Origin: Ulota crispa
Taxonomy: Eukaryota; Streptophyta; Bryopsida; Orthotrichales; Orthotrichaceae
Reading direction: 5' to 3'
Assembly (NCBI GenBank): GCA_963920765.1
Contig: OY987245.1
Location: 17,438,727 to 17,502,726, forward strand
DNA length: 64,000 nucleotides
The position numbers were made by a program, and so were the translations under genes. The notes beneath the pieces are model-generated. The model saw only the letters and a program-made list of their open reading frames with translations, was not told where the DNA came from and ran no database searches. Shown here one piece after another: positions 11,770 to 23,808 of the stretch (positions are counted from its first letter, which is position 1; each line of letters starts with the position of its first letter).

Positions 11770-12990
11770 TCAACCCCTAAAGTCCTAATGGGGAATGCTA
11801 TATTGTGAGTGGGGATTTGTGCGTCGTGAGCCGTGAGCTTAGATTTTTTGTCAAAATACTCAATTTCATTTATAACCATATACATGGGGCTCTTTAATTG
11901 TGCATTTAAAACTTATATCTTTTACAAAACTTACTTTTTTAAAAGTCTTTTCATTGATGTTGAGCTCAAAATTGATTCCTGTTTACCAAATCTTGGCTCA
12001 CCGCTCTTAGGCTCATCAATTTAAGCTCACAAAATAGCGTCATCCAAGTCCTAATTAAAAACCTTTTTTGGCAACATAGCAATTTTGGGCAACTCACTAC
12101 CAATGGATTTTTCATTTTTTTCTTTGAAATTTTCACACATGAAGTGTCCAAGGAGTGGCTTTAAGGCCCAACAATTTTCTTAATTTTTGACTTCATGCTT
12201 CAAAAGTTGTTGCATAATAAGTAGTTTTCTTTGCTCAGTTGGCAACTCGGGCAGCTCAAAAAGCTTCTTTAAAAATTATGTTTTTTGAATTATGTTTTCA
12301 AAATTGATTTTTTAGATTTATATACATAAGAAGCTTTGAATCATTCCATTTTGATAATGAGATGAAAGTTATGAGGAGTTTTTGTTTGTGGGTAGTCATG
12401 GGTTCTCTACTCTAAAATAAAATTTGAAGTCCTTTATTTTACTCAATTTTCAATATTTTGCAAAAAAAAACAAAACCTAAAGATGTAAATTGCTTATTAC
12501 CACATTGCACCCATTGGGATTGGAATTTTTATTTCCATAATTAAGTTTTTAACAATTTAGTGGTTTGAATCATTCTCAACTTCTTCTTACTTCCTGTATT
12601 GTTTCCATGTGTTTTGCAATTCCAAATGATTTGAAAGTTTTCAAGTGTGTACCTAACTTGCTTTGACAAACAAATCCAAAAAATTACAACCATTTCCAAA
12701 AAAAATCATACAAGTATGCCCTTGTGAAGTGCAGCTGCCTAAATTTTTGCAGAGACAAAAAATGACAATGACTTTTTGTCATTTCAAACTCAAATATCTA
12801 ACAATCTATATAGTGAAAAAATTTGAATTTCTTTTTACATCTTTTAATACTAATATAGTCTGTGTAGTACAAGATCTTATGACTACATTTATCAAAGATT
12901 GTTTTTTTCTAAAAATTGGTACTTATAATAGAAATGGCAATTTTGGATTGGTTTGGGTGAAAAGCTTAGCTTAGGTCTTTAGGGATTAAA
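11770..12990. mobile_element. TTAA-type MITE, subfamily A (1221 bp) with nested MULE-like MITE
   Basis: It starts TCAACCCCTAAAGTCC (left TTAA mutated) and ends GGTCTTTAGGGATTAA. Removing the nested element 11790-12046 plus one duplication leaves about 955 bp, close to the 931-937 bp of sister copies. It shares with them internal words such as the gagtaaaataaaggacttca-like block (about 12415-12440). Confidence 0.7.
11790..12046. mobile_element. MULE-like MITE, 257 bp, with perfect 9-bp duplication
   Basis: Flanked by AGTCCTAAT at 11781-11789 and again at 12047-12055. The ends are imperfect inverted repeats: left GGGGAATGCTATATTGTGAG, right reading inward TGGATGACGCTATTTTGTGAG-like. GTGAGC-type words follow on both sides. 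A homologous copy lies in opposite orientation at about 49925-50173. The 9-bp duplication is typical of Mutator-like elements. Confidence 0.85.
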
Positions 12991-13480
12991 GGAGAGTATG
13001 CTGCCTAGGGTAGAAAAAAACTATTAAATTTTCTTACGTGAACAAATAATAAAGCTTGTTTCCAAAGAAATGGCGGGCAGTCGTATTGTAGTTGTTTTTT
13101 AGTAGTAAGGTAATAGTATGGATTACCGTTATCAACTATAGTGCAACTAGGAAGGATTTATTTGGCCACATTATTAGTTTTCATATAAGAGATGACTGAA
13201 AATTGGTGATGTGAAAAGGATTTGTCACGTGTAGTTGTTTCTGGAAATTATGAGTTATATACACAATCGCCATGGTCATTTTAGTCGTAAGGTGGTTGTT
13301 CACTTGGCTAAGTTGTAAGGCAGTTGGTTGGTGGGAACTGTCATGTTTTTTTTCTAGTGCAATCTCTTTTTGTCAAGGCTAATTTATTTGTAAAAATTTC
13401 TACCACTTAATGTTTATGCATATCATAATTCGTATATACTAAAATATATAATATTTCATGAATTTTATGGAAACTCAACA

Positions 13481-13968
13481 TCTATACTACTAAGTGGGAG
13501 CCTAACCCTCATTGACTCCGCTCCCTTTTTTAGAACCTTCTAGAAATTTTTGGTGGAAGTTGAAGTAATAAAAAATGCCCTAGATACAAAACACCAAGCA
13601 CCCTTCAACCATGTTCTTTTCCAAAATCTTCTAGAACATTTTGGTGGAAGTTGAAACAATAAAGGATGCCTTAAATGTAGAACACCAAACACCCTTCAAC
13701 CATGTGTTAGAAAAACAACAAAACACCAAACATCCCCTAGCAAAGTATTAAATAAGAGCATCGTGATGAGGGCAATTACTACATTTGGTTTCCAAAAAGA
13801 GCCAAAATGATGGTGTTTTAGCTTAGATTCTAAACCAATTGTGAGATATTGACTTTTTGTAAAATACATTAGGATTAGACTCTAGACCAATTGATTTGTG
13901 AGATGTTATTTTTTTGTAAGACTGAATGTTGCATTACCCATACATGTCCAATTCTTGCAAAGCATGTA
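13481..13968 (+). mobile_element. Non-autonomous Helitron, 3' end degraded
   Basis: The 5' end TCTATACTACTAAGTGGGAG is preceded by A (13480), as expected for insertion between A and T. The body is nearly identical to 20281-20782. The 3' end (near 13950-13968) retains only ttgcaaagcatg of the terminal hairpin and lacks CTAG. No Rep/helicase reading frame. Confidence 0.8.
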
Positions 13969-13974
13969 ACCATG

Positions 13975-14345
13975 ACCAAATTTTGTAAAATATATATCTC
14001 CATTTTCAATTAGCTTTTGGCAAAGTAAACACATAATTATGCTCAAATGTACAAACTTCATTACAATAAATGAGTCAAATAGGAAAATCTAACTACCATA
14101 AATAAAAATTTAGAAAATTTGGTCATGACCACCCCACCATTAAAATCTCTATAGAAGGAACTTTGAAACTTTTGAAGATTCTTGGTAAAAAGAAAGATGT
14201 GCATATGGATGTTTCCTACATTCCCATGCAATCAAATCTCAAAAACTCATCAATGTTGTTTTTTAATCAATTATCATGTCAAACCATGAATTTTAATGAA
14301 AATGATTCACCAAAAATAGGATTTTGGTTTTTAGTGACTAAAATT
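13975..14345. repeat. Diverged copy of the 14563-15225 fold-back arm
   Basis: Segments such as gtgcatatggatgtttcct and catgcaatcaaatctcaaaa match the right arm at 15055-15215 in the same direction. It is a third, older copy. The 64-codon frame inside it is not coding by any sign I can see. Confidence 0.65.
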
Positions 14346-14562
14346 TGGTATGCTTGATTAGGATTGCATGAGGGTGAGATAATGACAATATGAGAATGAA
14401 AGGTCAATTATATTCTTTATTATACATAACTTTCTTTAGGGTACTTACAGTACCCCTTAATGTGTTTACGTTTGGTCCAATTTTGCCATGTACTGAACTT
14501 TGCAAAAGATAGTGTAAAGTTTGATTTCTTTTGTTTTGCTCAATGATTTTGTAATTCTTATG

Positions 14563-15225
14563 CAGTCTCAATAAAGTACATCAAATTTTAGTTCCAAAAA
14601 AATCAAAAATCCATTTTTGATGAATTGTTTTATATTAAATTCATGGTATTATATGAAATTTGATTGAAAAAAATTGGTGATGACACTTTGAGATTTGATT
14701 GCATAGATATGTAATGAACATCCATATGCACCTTTCATGTTCAAACAAACAACATCAATTAACGCAAACATGATCTCCAAAGAAATCAATGTGAAATCAA
14801 CATGGAGTGTGATAGAACCAAAATTTGTAAAATAGGTTTTTCTTTATGAAATCATATATTGCTATTTGACTTATACACCATGATTACATTTGTACATTTG
14901 AGTATGAAAATATGTTTACTTAGCCAAAAGTAAGCTAGAAAGTAAATATATGTATTTTACAAATTTTGGTCCTATCATACCCCATGTTGATTTCACATTG
15001 ATTTCTTTGGAGATCATGTTTGCGTTAATTGATGTTGTTTGTTTGAACATGAAAGGTGCATATGGACGTTCCTTACATATCTATGCAATCAAATCTCAAA
15101 ATGTCATCACCAATTTTTTTCAATCAAATTTCATGTAATACCATGAATTTAATACAAAACAATTCATCAAAAATGGATTTTTGATTTTTTCGGAACTAAA
15201 ATTGGATGTACTTGATTGAGGTCCT
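14563..15225. repeat. Fold-back repeat, arms about 270 bp
   Basis: The left arm 14563-14834 is repeated inverted at 14952-15225 around a loop of about 117 bp. Matching words include caacatcaattaacgcaaac (left) and gtttgcgttaattgatgttg (right). No clear target duplication was found. Confidence 0.8.
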
Positions 15226-15609
15226 CAAAGTTGTACCAATCCACAACGTCTCTAGTATATTTATTCTACAACTTTTTTCTCCTTCAAACACCAGATCAAT
15301 CTTTGCCTTTTCTATGAATGTCTCTAACATTCGTCACCTTCAAACACCGGAAAATCTTAGCCTTTTCTATGAAAATTTGTAACGGTCAAGAAAATAACAA
15401 AGTAGACTTCAAAGGCAATTTTCCATTAGATTGACGTCTTGTTTTGTCCAAGGGTGCTAAAGTGTGAGCGGTGAGCAAAAATTCTTGAGAATTTGGAAGT
15501 TGAAAATGATAATTTAATGAACTTCATACAATAATAAATATGCAAAAACGGTCATTACATGAATTATTTTTTTGATGTTGCATGAAAATCATCCTTGAAA
15601 AGAACAAAC

Positions 15610-15715
15610 AAAAAATCATATTGAATGAATGGAAAATTATATGGATGAATGAAAAATGAAATAGATGAATGAAAAATGAAATAGATGAATGAAAAATGAA
15701 ATGGATGAATGTAGA
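15610..15715. repeat. 20-bp tandem array, about 5 copies
   Basis: The unit is atggatgaatgaaaaatgaa with small variants. The 20-bp period produces a long minus-strand frame with no coding meaning. Confidence 0.85.
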
Positions 15716-15839
15716 TGAAAGGAGGACAACAAATATGATGCTAATACGTTTATAATGATACATTATAATAAATAATAAAGGCAAAGTATTCAAAAACTAG
15801 AGAATACAAAATTTCATAGATTTTCACTTTTTCAAAGAA

Positions 15840-16465
15840 AGAAGATCAAATACAAGAATGTTCCACCTTCTCATGTTCTAAATAGGGCAGCACAATCCAC
15901 ATTGCAATTTATAATATTTCAAAAGATTGTATCAAATGCTTTAATATTGAATTTGAATATTTTTACATGTGCCTTTTTTACATTCCCAACTTCTAAATAA
16001 AACAACTCAAGCCCACATTGCAATTTGTAGTATTACAAAGGGCATTGTCAAATGCTTAAAAATAGAGTTTACATTTCTTCTATAGTGTATGTTTTACCTT
16101 TCCAAGTTCTAGATAAGACAACTCAAGCCCACATTGCAACTTGTAATATTACGAAGGGCATTGTCAAATGCTTTAAAATAAGATTTACATTTCTTTAATT
16201 GTGCCTGTTCTATCTTCCCACATTCCAAATAGAGTAGCTAAAGCCCACATCTTAATTTGTGGTAACTTGAAGAACATTGTCAAATGATGTAAAATAAAAT
16301 ATACATTTCTTCAATTGTGAATGCTCTACCATCCCAAGTCCTAAATAGGGTAGCTCAAGCTCACATTGCAACTTGTAATATTGCAAATAACTGTCAAATA
16401 TTTTCAAATACAATTTACATATTTTGACATGTGCAAGGTCTACCTTTTCAGTTTCCAAATAAAGT
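15840..16465. repeat. 116-bp tandem array, about 5 copies
   Basis: The word (c)cccacattgcaa(c/t)tt occurs near 15896, 16012, 16128, 16244 and 16360, an exact 116-bp spacing. Each unit also has a catttcttyaattgtg segment and a ccaartyctaaatag segment. The copies are moderately diverged. Confidence 0.85.
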
Positions 16466-16689
16466 AACATAAACACAACAAATCATTTAAGGCAAATTTG
16501 TGTTCATTAGATTTGAATTGCTTAATCCAACATTATTCTCAAATCAACTTAGTAGCAAAATGGTAATTTTGGCAATTTTCTCTATTATAGGTCATTTTAA
16601 TTGATTTTTAGCAAAATATAACTAAGTTTTTAATTTCAAACCTTAAATTTTGTTGAAATTTCTTATATTGCAATTTTAACAAATTTTGT

Positions 16690-16880
16690 GTCTCTTTTAC
16701 AAGACACACTAAGGATACAACAGTGCCTCCTAGGTTTCAAGGAAGGTCCTAAGATAAAAAGAGGTAACTTGCAAAAAAAAATTTGATTTTTTCTTTGTTT
16801 TTTTTTTGTTTTGTTGTAGGAGCACCTTGGATTCCAAGGAGGGTTTTGAAAAATGTGTTTTCTAGTACACCCCATTCAAA
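16690..16880. repeat. Dispersed repeat with ccttggattccaagg motif
   Basis: It shares tttcaaggaaggtcctaag, a gaggtaacttgcaaaa block and the ccttggattccaagg palindrome with 19060-19305, where these blocks occur in a different order and orientation. Function unknown. No coding sequence. Confidence 0.55.
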
Positions 16881-18930
16881 TTTGGGCACTTAATTGTACT
16901 CTTCTAGCATCAAAATTATATCTTTGCCTACCCTCCGGTGTTCTGTAAAAGTTCAAAAACCCATATGAATCAATGCTCATCCTACTATCATGTGATGTCC
17001 ATTGAGAACTCACTGTAGTAAGAATAAAATATAGTGCAAACACTTTTAAAGAAAAAGCAATCAATTGGCCAAAACAAAAGTTGTGCTCAGAACTCGCTAA
17101 GCATCTTCAATAATCTAATCAGAAAGACTATTGTATTGCAAGCATGTTCCAAAAACCTCTGTATATCCGTGCTTGATACTTCGAACAGCTATACTTTTGT
17201 GCAAACAGATATAACTTCCATAGTATTAGCACATGTATACAGGTATAAAATCCAGTGCAGAAATCACAAGACTAGTCCATGCTTATGAGAAACCGATATG
17301 TATCTAGAAAAAAGCTCAAGCTGAATTACAAGTCACACATGTTGCTTATAAAAAATGCTATCAAAAAAGCTGATATAGCTTTATGTATGTGCATGCAGGT
17401 AATATTACCCATGCAAAGGTCAAAGAACCATTCCTTTTGAAAAAAGGGAGGGAGTGATGTGTATACAGCAAGTATATCGGCCTGATAACACACCATAATC
17501 AAATGCTATTACCCTAATAAAGCATGTTTATTCCCAGGTGTATTCTAAAAAGTATGCAAGATACCTCAAACTTAAACCAAAATCTGGAATGTTTTTATGT
17601 GTAAAAAATCAAGACCAAAGCATCCATATCCTACAAGTATATATAAGAACATATAAACATCTAAATACAAAGTTTTAGAGTTTATAAGGTTTTAGAAAAG
17701 TGGAGTAGAAAGCTTGAGTGTTGCCAACTTCTCCAAGAGGTTATGGACCTCACCTGTGCCCATCCCAAAAACACCAACAAGTCAATGTGAGGTTAGTGAG
17801 GATGCAATAAGTGTCAATAGCCCATAACGCGTGTTATTGCCTTCACAAGGAGAAACAAAGCTAAAGCAACAAAACTACCTCAAAGTAAAACCTCAAATTA
17901 ACAAAACTTGTGTGGACTCTGATAAAGCCATGTGTCTTGCTGAGTCCACTTGCTCAATTGCTGCTATTTCTATACTCTGTAAGTGAACAGGGTAGTATAT
18001 AGCAACTTGTGCACAACTTAGCTTAAGTTGCAGTCAGAATAGCTCTAAATACAACGTGAACCCTCTTGAGCCATATGTATAAGCACATCCAGAGTACTGT
18101 ATAGACATAGCAATTTCTCTGCTTAGAATTTGAGCAAGAAGGGTATTGAAACGAGAGAGAGAATAAGCACAAGGATCATGCAGTACCATTATCCCAGCTT
18201 AACACAAGCCATTATTGCTAGCTAAACTCAAGTGGAGATTAGTGGAAGGCCAGTAGTTTTCATGGGCTTATCACGGTACTGCTAGACTTAGCATAATGAG
18301 ATTAACTCAAGTTGCGAATGGTGTACTGACCAATGGTTATTTCATGCAAGTGAGTGTGCAGACCAATGGATATCCCATGCAGGTTAGTGGAAATCTAGGG
18401 ATCAATAATTGAGATTAACTCAGATTGGGATTAGTATACCAAGCAATAATTTATCCAAGCACCTCAATGTGAGTCCAGGGACCCTTAAGCTTACTGGGAT
18501 ATGCCTCAAGTAAGTGTATAGTAATTACTAAAACTAAGTATAGCTTTTAGTATGTAATACACAAACTTAAGAGTCTATTAATATAGGTCGATGGTAATGA
18601 TGAAATCTATCCATCAATCCATAGGTTTGGATGAATGCAAATTCATGCTTTTAATCCATGTATGAAAAAAAATCACTCATAGAAAGTATAAGCACATAAG
18701 AGTGCATTACAAATTTTGTTGCAAAACTAATATACCAATAAATTGAGTTGGTGTAATTGCCATTTAATAGTTCACAAATATAGCTAAATATAGCATACTA
18801 GGAGTAAGTCAGAAAATCATTATATAGCAGCTAGAGTTGGCAAGGAAAGTGGCACTATGGCTAGACCCACACATATAATTGTAAAGCTCTTTTTGTTTAA
18901 ATTACTATAGTAATCATATAATGTAGGCCA
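16881..18930. other. Intergenic DNA, nothing recognised
   Basis: Less AT-rich than its neighbours (about 17000-18500), with many short frames. I see no domain, splice pattern or element end. An undetected non-coding transcript or an old retroelement body is possible but unsupported. Confidence 0.4.
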
Positions 18931-19059
18931 AATCATGAGAAAAGTAAGCCCAAAGAGCTATAATCATAGTTCTTATAACTATCCTTATATGCGATATGGT
19001 CAAAAAGCAACCATTTGCATTGAATACTATAAAAAATAAATAAATAAAATAAAAATAAA

Positions 19060-19305
19060 AATAAATAAAATTGTAGAAGGGCACTTCGGATTCCGAGGAG
19101 CAAAAAGGGGTAACTTACAAAACCAAAAAAAAAAAAAATTGAGAAAAAAATAATTTTGAAAAAAATAATAATAATAATAATTTGTGGGAGGGCTTCTCGG
19201 ATTCCGAGGTGCACTTTGCAAAACCCACAATGGGCCGAAAATGACCTCCTTGGTTCCAAGGAAGGTCCTAAGCCCCTCTATTTGGTCCAAAGAGGGGATT
19301 TGTAG
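19060..19305. repeat. Dispersed repeat with ttggattccgagg motif
   Basis: Two cggattccgagg blocks (19087-19099; 19198-19210) and ttggttccaaggaaggtcct (19250-19269) surround low-complexity A-rich and (ata)n DNA. Related to 16690-16880. Confidence 0.55.
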
Positions 19306-20280
19306 TGTGCAAGTAAACTTGTAAATGTTAGTATATCATAACTTGAAGCATTTTTGAAATATGAGGTTTTTTTTTAATGTCCTATTTATGCACGTCTGTT
19401 CATTAAATATTCCAAACTCACATCATAATCTCATTCATTGGATGATAATTGGATGAACGATGGATGAATGATTGGATGAATGATTTTTATCATGAATGAA
19501 TGATATTCATTCTTCATTTGTTTCAAATTTCCTTTCATGTGCATAAATTAGAATTTCTACTATTTTTGCTTTTACTACACTTATTTAGACAACGCATGAA
19601 TTTATTAGAGCTCTCTTCCTCCAAGTTATTTGATGATCTTTTCATTTTTAAGAGTCGTTCTATTACTATTTTATGGGCTAACTTCATTTTTTAGTAAAAT
19701 GCAAACACTCACTGCTCAAATCTAACTGCTCACTACTCATTGCTCACCGCTCACCGCTCACCGCTCCCCACTCATACTTTAGTTGTGCTGTTGTTTTTTC
19801 ATTTAAACAAATGCAACAACTATAACTAATGGAACAACTTTCCAAGGTAAGGCAACCTAACTACCAAGGCAACTGAAGTGCAATATTCCGTGCACCTAAA
19901 CGCAGATCTCCTTATGTTTGTTTACAAAAGTCCAAAATTATATAAATAGTTCATGTTTAGTTAAGTGGAGTTAAGTGCGTCATTAATCCACAAAGAGCTT
20001 TCAATCTGCAACTCTACCGCCTGTTTTATCTTTAGGGGATAAAAAAGCAAAGAAGTGGTCTCTGATACTTTTCAAAAAATCTTTTGTGTAAGCGTAGTAG
20101 CACTTGGTTAAATCTGTGGAGCAGCAGGTGTAGCAACCATGAGCAAGGTTGAAGATGAGCATCATGGATGATTGTCACGCCAGACAACAGACGACCGTTC
20201 TAGCTGATTGATAGGTCTTTTGCTCGTGTTATATAATTTTTTGTTTATTGAATTAAATGGTTCCTATCTTTTAACTTACA

Positions 20281-20782
20281 TCTATACTACTAAGTGGGAG
20301 CCTAACCCTTATCAACTCCACGCCCTTTTCTAGAACCTTCCTGATATTTTTGGTGGAAGTTGAAGCAATAAAAATGCCCTAGATACAAAACACCAAGCAC
20401 CTTCCAGCCATATTCTTTTCCAAAATCTTCTAGAACATTTTGGTGGAAGTTGAAACAATAAAGGATGCCTTAAATGTAGAACACCAAACACCCTTCAACC
20501 ATGTGTTAGAAAAACAACAAAACACCAAACATCCCCTAGCAAAGTATTAAATAAGAGCATCGTGATGAGGGCAATTACTACATTTGGTTTCCAAAAAGAG
20601 CCAAAATGATGGTGTTTTAGCTTAGATTCTAAACCAATTGTGAGATATTGACTTTTTGTAAAATACATTAGATTTAGATCTAGATTCTAGACCAATTAAT
20701 TTGTGAGATGTTTTTTTGTAGAATTGAATGTTGCATTACCCATACATGTCCAATTCACGCAAAGCGTGTGCTTGTATATTAG
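20281..20782 (+). mobile_element. Non-autonomous Helitron, 502 bp
   Basis: 5' TCTATACTACTAAGTGGGAG is preceded by A (20280). Near the 3' end, cacgcaaagcgtg (20757-20769) forms a hairpin about 10 bases before the terminal TTAG (20779-20782, a variant of CTAG), followed by T. This is the classic Helitron layout: 5' TC, 3' hairpin plus CTRR, insertion between A and T, no TIR. It is too short to code for a RepHel protein. Confidence 0.88.
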
Positions 20783-21227
20783 TAGTATCTAAACATGAGC
20801 TAGTGATCTCCACAAGAGTTGATCTTGTGATCTTTCTTCCTCGCCCTTCTATTGTATGAGTAATAGATTCGTTGGTGACCTATTAATAACACGGGTGAGA
20901 ATCATTTCAAGTTCATGGTTCAAATTACTTCAAGATTATAAATTTGTAAACTAAATTTTTTTTCAAAATAGAAAGTTGAGTTGTTGGTCATTTTTCTATA
21001 AGTTTTTTTGTCAACATTTCATATAAATTTATTGCTTTTTGTAACATCTTTTTCATTTTTTTGTCATGTTTTATTTTAATTATTTCCCTTTAATGTTATC
21101 TTCATTTTTTTTCTTTCAATTTTTTTATTATATTCAATATTTGGAACTTATTTTTGCAACTTTGTCATTTTTTAAAGAGGTTTCAATAACTTGAATGAGC
21201 GGGGTACTGTGCAAATCTCTTAATAAA

Positions 21228-21812
21228 TTATTGTAAATTCAATAGTTTGTTTCTCGCCTTTTCTGTCCATGTCATGTAAAAGTTATCATTTTCCATAATG
21301 CACAAATTATGCAAATTTATACTTGCAATTACAAAATTGAAAATATTTTGTAAAATAACATCAGTTCTCTTTAGCATAGTGCATTTTTTACTTTTTAGAA
21401 TTCCAAAAGCTCTCTCAATTGTCATTCAAGTACTAGATTGGATAAAGTTTTAATGGATTTTCTCTTTGGACAATTCTTCTTTTCTACCTTTAAATAGTGA
21501 ATAGAACCAATGCCTTCTAAAATGTGCTGCAACCTCTATTAATTTATATAATAAACAGCTCTTTTTGTTGTTTTTTCTTTATCTCATATTTATGAAATAA
21601 TGTCCAATCATGGATTTTCCCAATCCTTTTTAAATCTTAATTCCAAAATTTATAATTTGCATCTATTGCACTTTGTAAAATAGCAAAATAAAATCTTTTG
21701 CAACAATAATATGCAATATGATCTATAGGAGGTGCCATAATAAGAATGTATCTATTGTCTATGGCACTTAAAATATAAGGAATACCATGCTAGTTCTCGA
21801 ACTTTTTTAACT
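21228..21812 (-). pseudogene. Fossil PIF/Harbinger transposase
   Basis: Reading the minus strand from about 21812, a broken frame gives GIPYILSAIDNRYILIMAPP, then DHIAYYCCKRFYFAILQSAI and DANYKFW, a stop, then RIGKIHDWTLF. Further stops and frame changes follow before the last open part (21425-21228), TIERAFGILKSKK and ASINLHNLC. These match the order and spacing of the DDE nuclease domain of Harbinger transposases: AID, HD and ERAFG hold the three acidic residues, all still visible. The family moves PIF/Tourist elements with 3-bp (TWA) duplications. At least five stop codons show it is dead. No terminal repeats or Myb-like partner gene were found around it. Confidence 0.85.
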
Positions 21813-22079
21813 ATTTGATTGATACAAGATAAAGCATGTTTAAAAAAAACTAAAGGCATAATTGCATTTTAATCGCTTACAATATTTAATTACAACTTTT
21901 GAAGTTGTACCCACATTTACACCATATAGGTTGCCAACTACAATTAAAGGACTTATGGACCGTAAACAAGAAATTGTTCAACAATTTTAGTAATTAACCA
22001 AGCGACATCTCAATAAACTATGAAGGTTCCTTATAATTGAATTATTGTTTTAAGTATAAAAAGGTGGTGTGCTTTGGCA

Positions 22080-22480
22080 GTGTGGTGTTCTAAATACATT
22101 TAGAGTATTGCACAATTTGAAGTACTATTTTTTTTATGCTTTTGAAAGAAATTTTTATTATAAATTATTACGGATTATAACATAAGTATTGATTTTAGAA
22201 AGGACTTTAGTTATAAGATGTTGTAAGTTTATTTACAACACATATACAGTTATTTTTTAAAATATAAAAAATGATTGTGTTTTGGCAAAGCGATACTCTA
22301 AGTGAATTTAAAATATTGCACAATATTTTGGATTGCTATTTGTTCTATATCTTTAAAATCTAAATTTTTCATTTCATAATTAAAACAATGAATTATTATT
22401 ATTGTATTAGTTTAGTTTGTTTTTTGTTTTATTTTGTATAATAGAAAAAATAACCAGATTAAAAACAAAAAAGAGTACAG
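22080..22480. repeat. Diverged tandem duplication, about 200-bp unit
   Basis: Blocks such as tgtgytttggcaRWg, then a gtgttctaaatacatttaga-like segment and tattgcacaat, occur at about 22070-22120 and again at 22278-22330. The copies are diverged. Possibly part of an old element together with the Harbinger fossil. Confidence 0.5.
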
Positions 22481-22485
22481 CATAG

Positions 22486-22677
22486 TTGCAGAGGAAAGCT
22501 AATGCAGATGATTCAAATAACTATGAATGTCCATTTTGTAAGTGCTCAATATCAAATACTAAAGTAACACTCAATGAACATTATCTTAGAAAGATGCATT
22601 ATCAATTGGAAAAACTGCAGCTTTATGTTTTGTTTTTTCAAGAGCATGGTATATATTATAGGGAATTACTACAATGA
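22486..22677 (+). other. Short frame with a C2H2-like zinc-finger pattern
   Basis: The 63-codon frame contains CPFCKCSISN and, later, NEHYLRKMH, giving C-x2-C-x13-H-x5-H. The spacing is close to, but not, the classical C2H2 finger. It overlaps the left end of the fold-back 22660-23070, and no exon context is visible. It may be a remnant of a transposon-encoded zinc finger, or chance. Confidence 0.25.
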
Positions 22678-23070
22678 CACCCTATATTGCTAACGGGACA
22701 CCCCCTCTGAGCATGAAAATGTGATTTTTAAAGCAGATTTTGTTGATGTTTTTATTTGGATCAAAAGATTTGTTCCATCTTTACCATTCTAAGGTTGTAT
22801 TCAAAATAATAATAGGTGTGATTAAATTTCAAATAAAAAATACAAGACTTTTGAATCACAAAAAGCAAAAATAAATCAAAAAATGGTATGGGTGCAAAAA
22901 TATTTCTTTTTTTGTATTTGTCATGTTTTCTTGCAAGGAGGTGACAATGTTGTGATTGAATGAATGATGTACCACTTCACAAATAAATAAAAACACTAAA
23001 TTATCAAATTTTATGCTCAGAGGGGGTGTCCCATTAGTAATTCATGATGTCAATGCAATAATTCCCTTTA
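22660..23070. mobile_element. Fold-back MITE, about 410 bp
   Basis: The outer inverted repeats are agggaattactacaatgaca (left) and gatgtcaatgcaataattcc (right). Inner repeats are gggacaccccctctgagcat (left) and atgctcagagggggtgtccc (right). The interior is AT-rich with no coding sequence. The target duplication is uncertain (TATTAT-like on both sides). Confidence 0.75.
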
Positions 23071-23158
23071 TTATATTGACAAACAAAAGATTTGTGAATG
23101 TAGTGTCCAATAGAAATGGTTTTCTAGTTAATGTTTAAGGACTAATGACATATCTTTT

Positions 23159-23808
23159 GAATATGCATCTTGTAGATCCGAAGCAAAATAGTATGCTTTC
23201 AAAATCACAATTGTAATATGCAGAAGAAAAACACTTTGATGTAATAAAAATTACAAAAAACTAAATCCAAAATGTATTGAGGTAAAGAATATAAGATAGA
23301 GAAAAAACTTGACAGTTTTAACAAGGTTTATTTTCTAACACTGTGTTGATTCCACAAGCTCTAGATTTTTTTTTTATTTTTTTTTAAATTTATTTATTTA
23401 TTTTTATGTTAATGCTGGAGTTAGTTGCAATACACTTAGTGCAATTACAAAATTGACAATATTCATAGAGTCTCATGAGAATTGAATATGCATCTTGTAG
23501 ATCCGAAGCAAAATAGTATGCTTTCAAAATCACAATTGTAATATGCAGAAGAAAAACACTTTGATGTAATAAAAATTACAAAAAACTAAATCCAAAATGT
23601 ATTGAGGTAAAGAATATAAGATAGAGAAAAAACTTGACAATTTTAACAAGGTTTATTTTCTAACACTGTGTTGATTCCACAAGCTCTAGATTTTATTTTT
23701 ATTTTTTTTTAAATTTATTTATTTATTTTTATGTTAATGCTGGAGTTAGTTGCAATACACTTAGTGCAATTACAAAATTGACAATATTCATAGAGTCTCA
23801 TGAGAATT
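23159..23808. repeat. Recent 325-bp tandem duplication
   Basis: Units 23159-23483 and 23484-23808 are almost identical, differing mainly in the T-run near 23367/23690. Both start gaatatgcatcttgtagatc and end with a tagagtctcatgagaatt segment. The near identity suggests either a young duplication or an assembly artefact. Confidence 0.9.

Larger units (their letters stand above)
15459..19790. mobile_element. Possible large element with GTGAGC-type ends (tentative)
   Basis: The left end reads gggtgctaaagtgtgagcgg. The right end, read inward on the minus strand, is acaactaaagtatgagtggg followed by gagcggtgagcggtgagc. Both have ATGGATGAATGA-type subterminal repeats (15610-15715; 19438-19505), as in the 1709-8572 fold-back. 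I found no matching target duplication. The two ends might instead belong to separate insertions. Confidence 0.35.
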
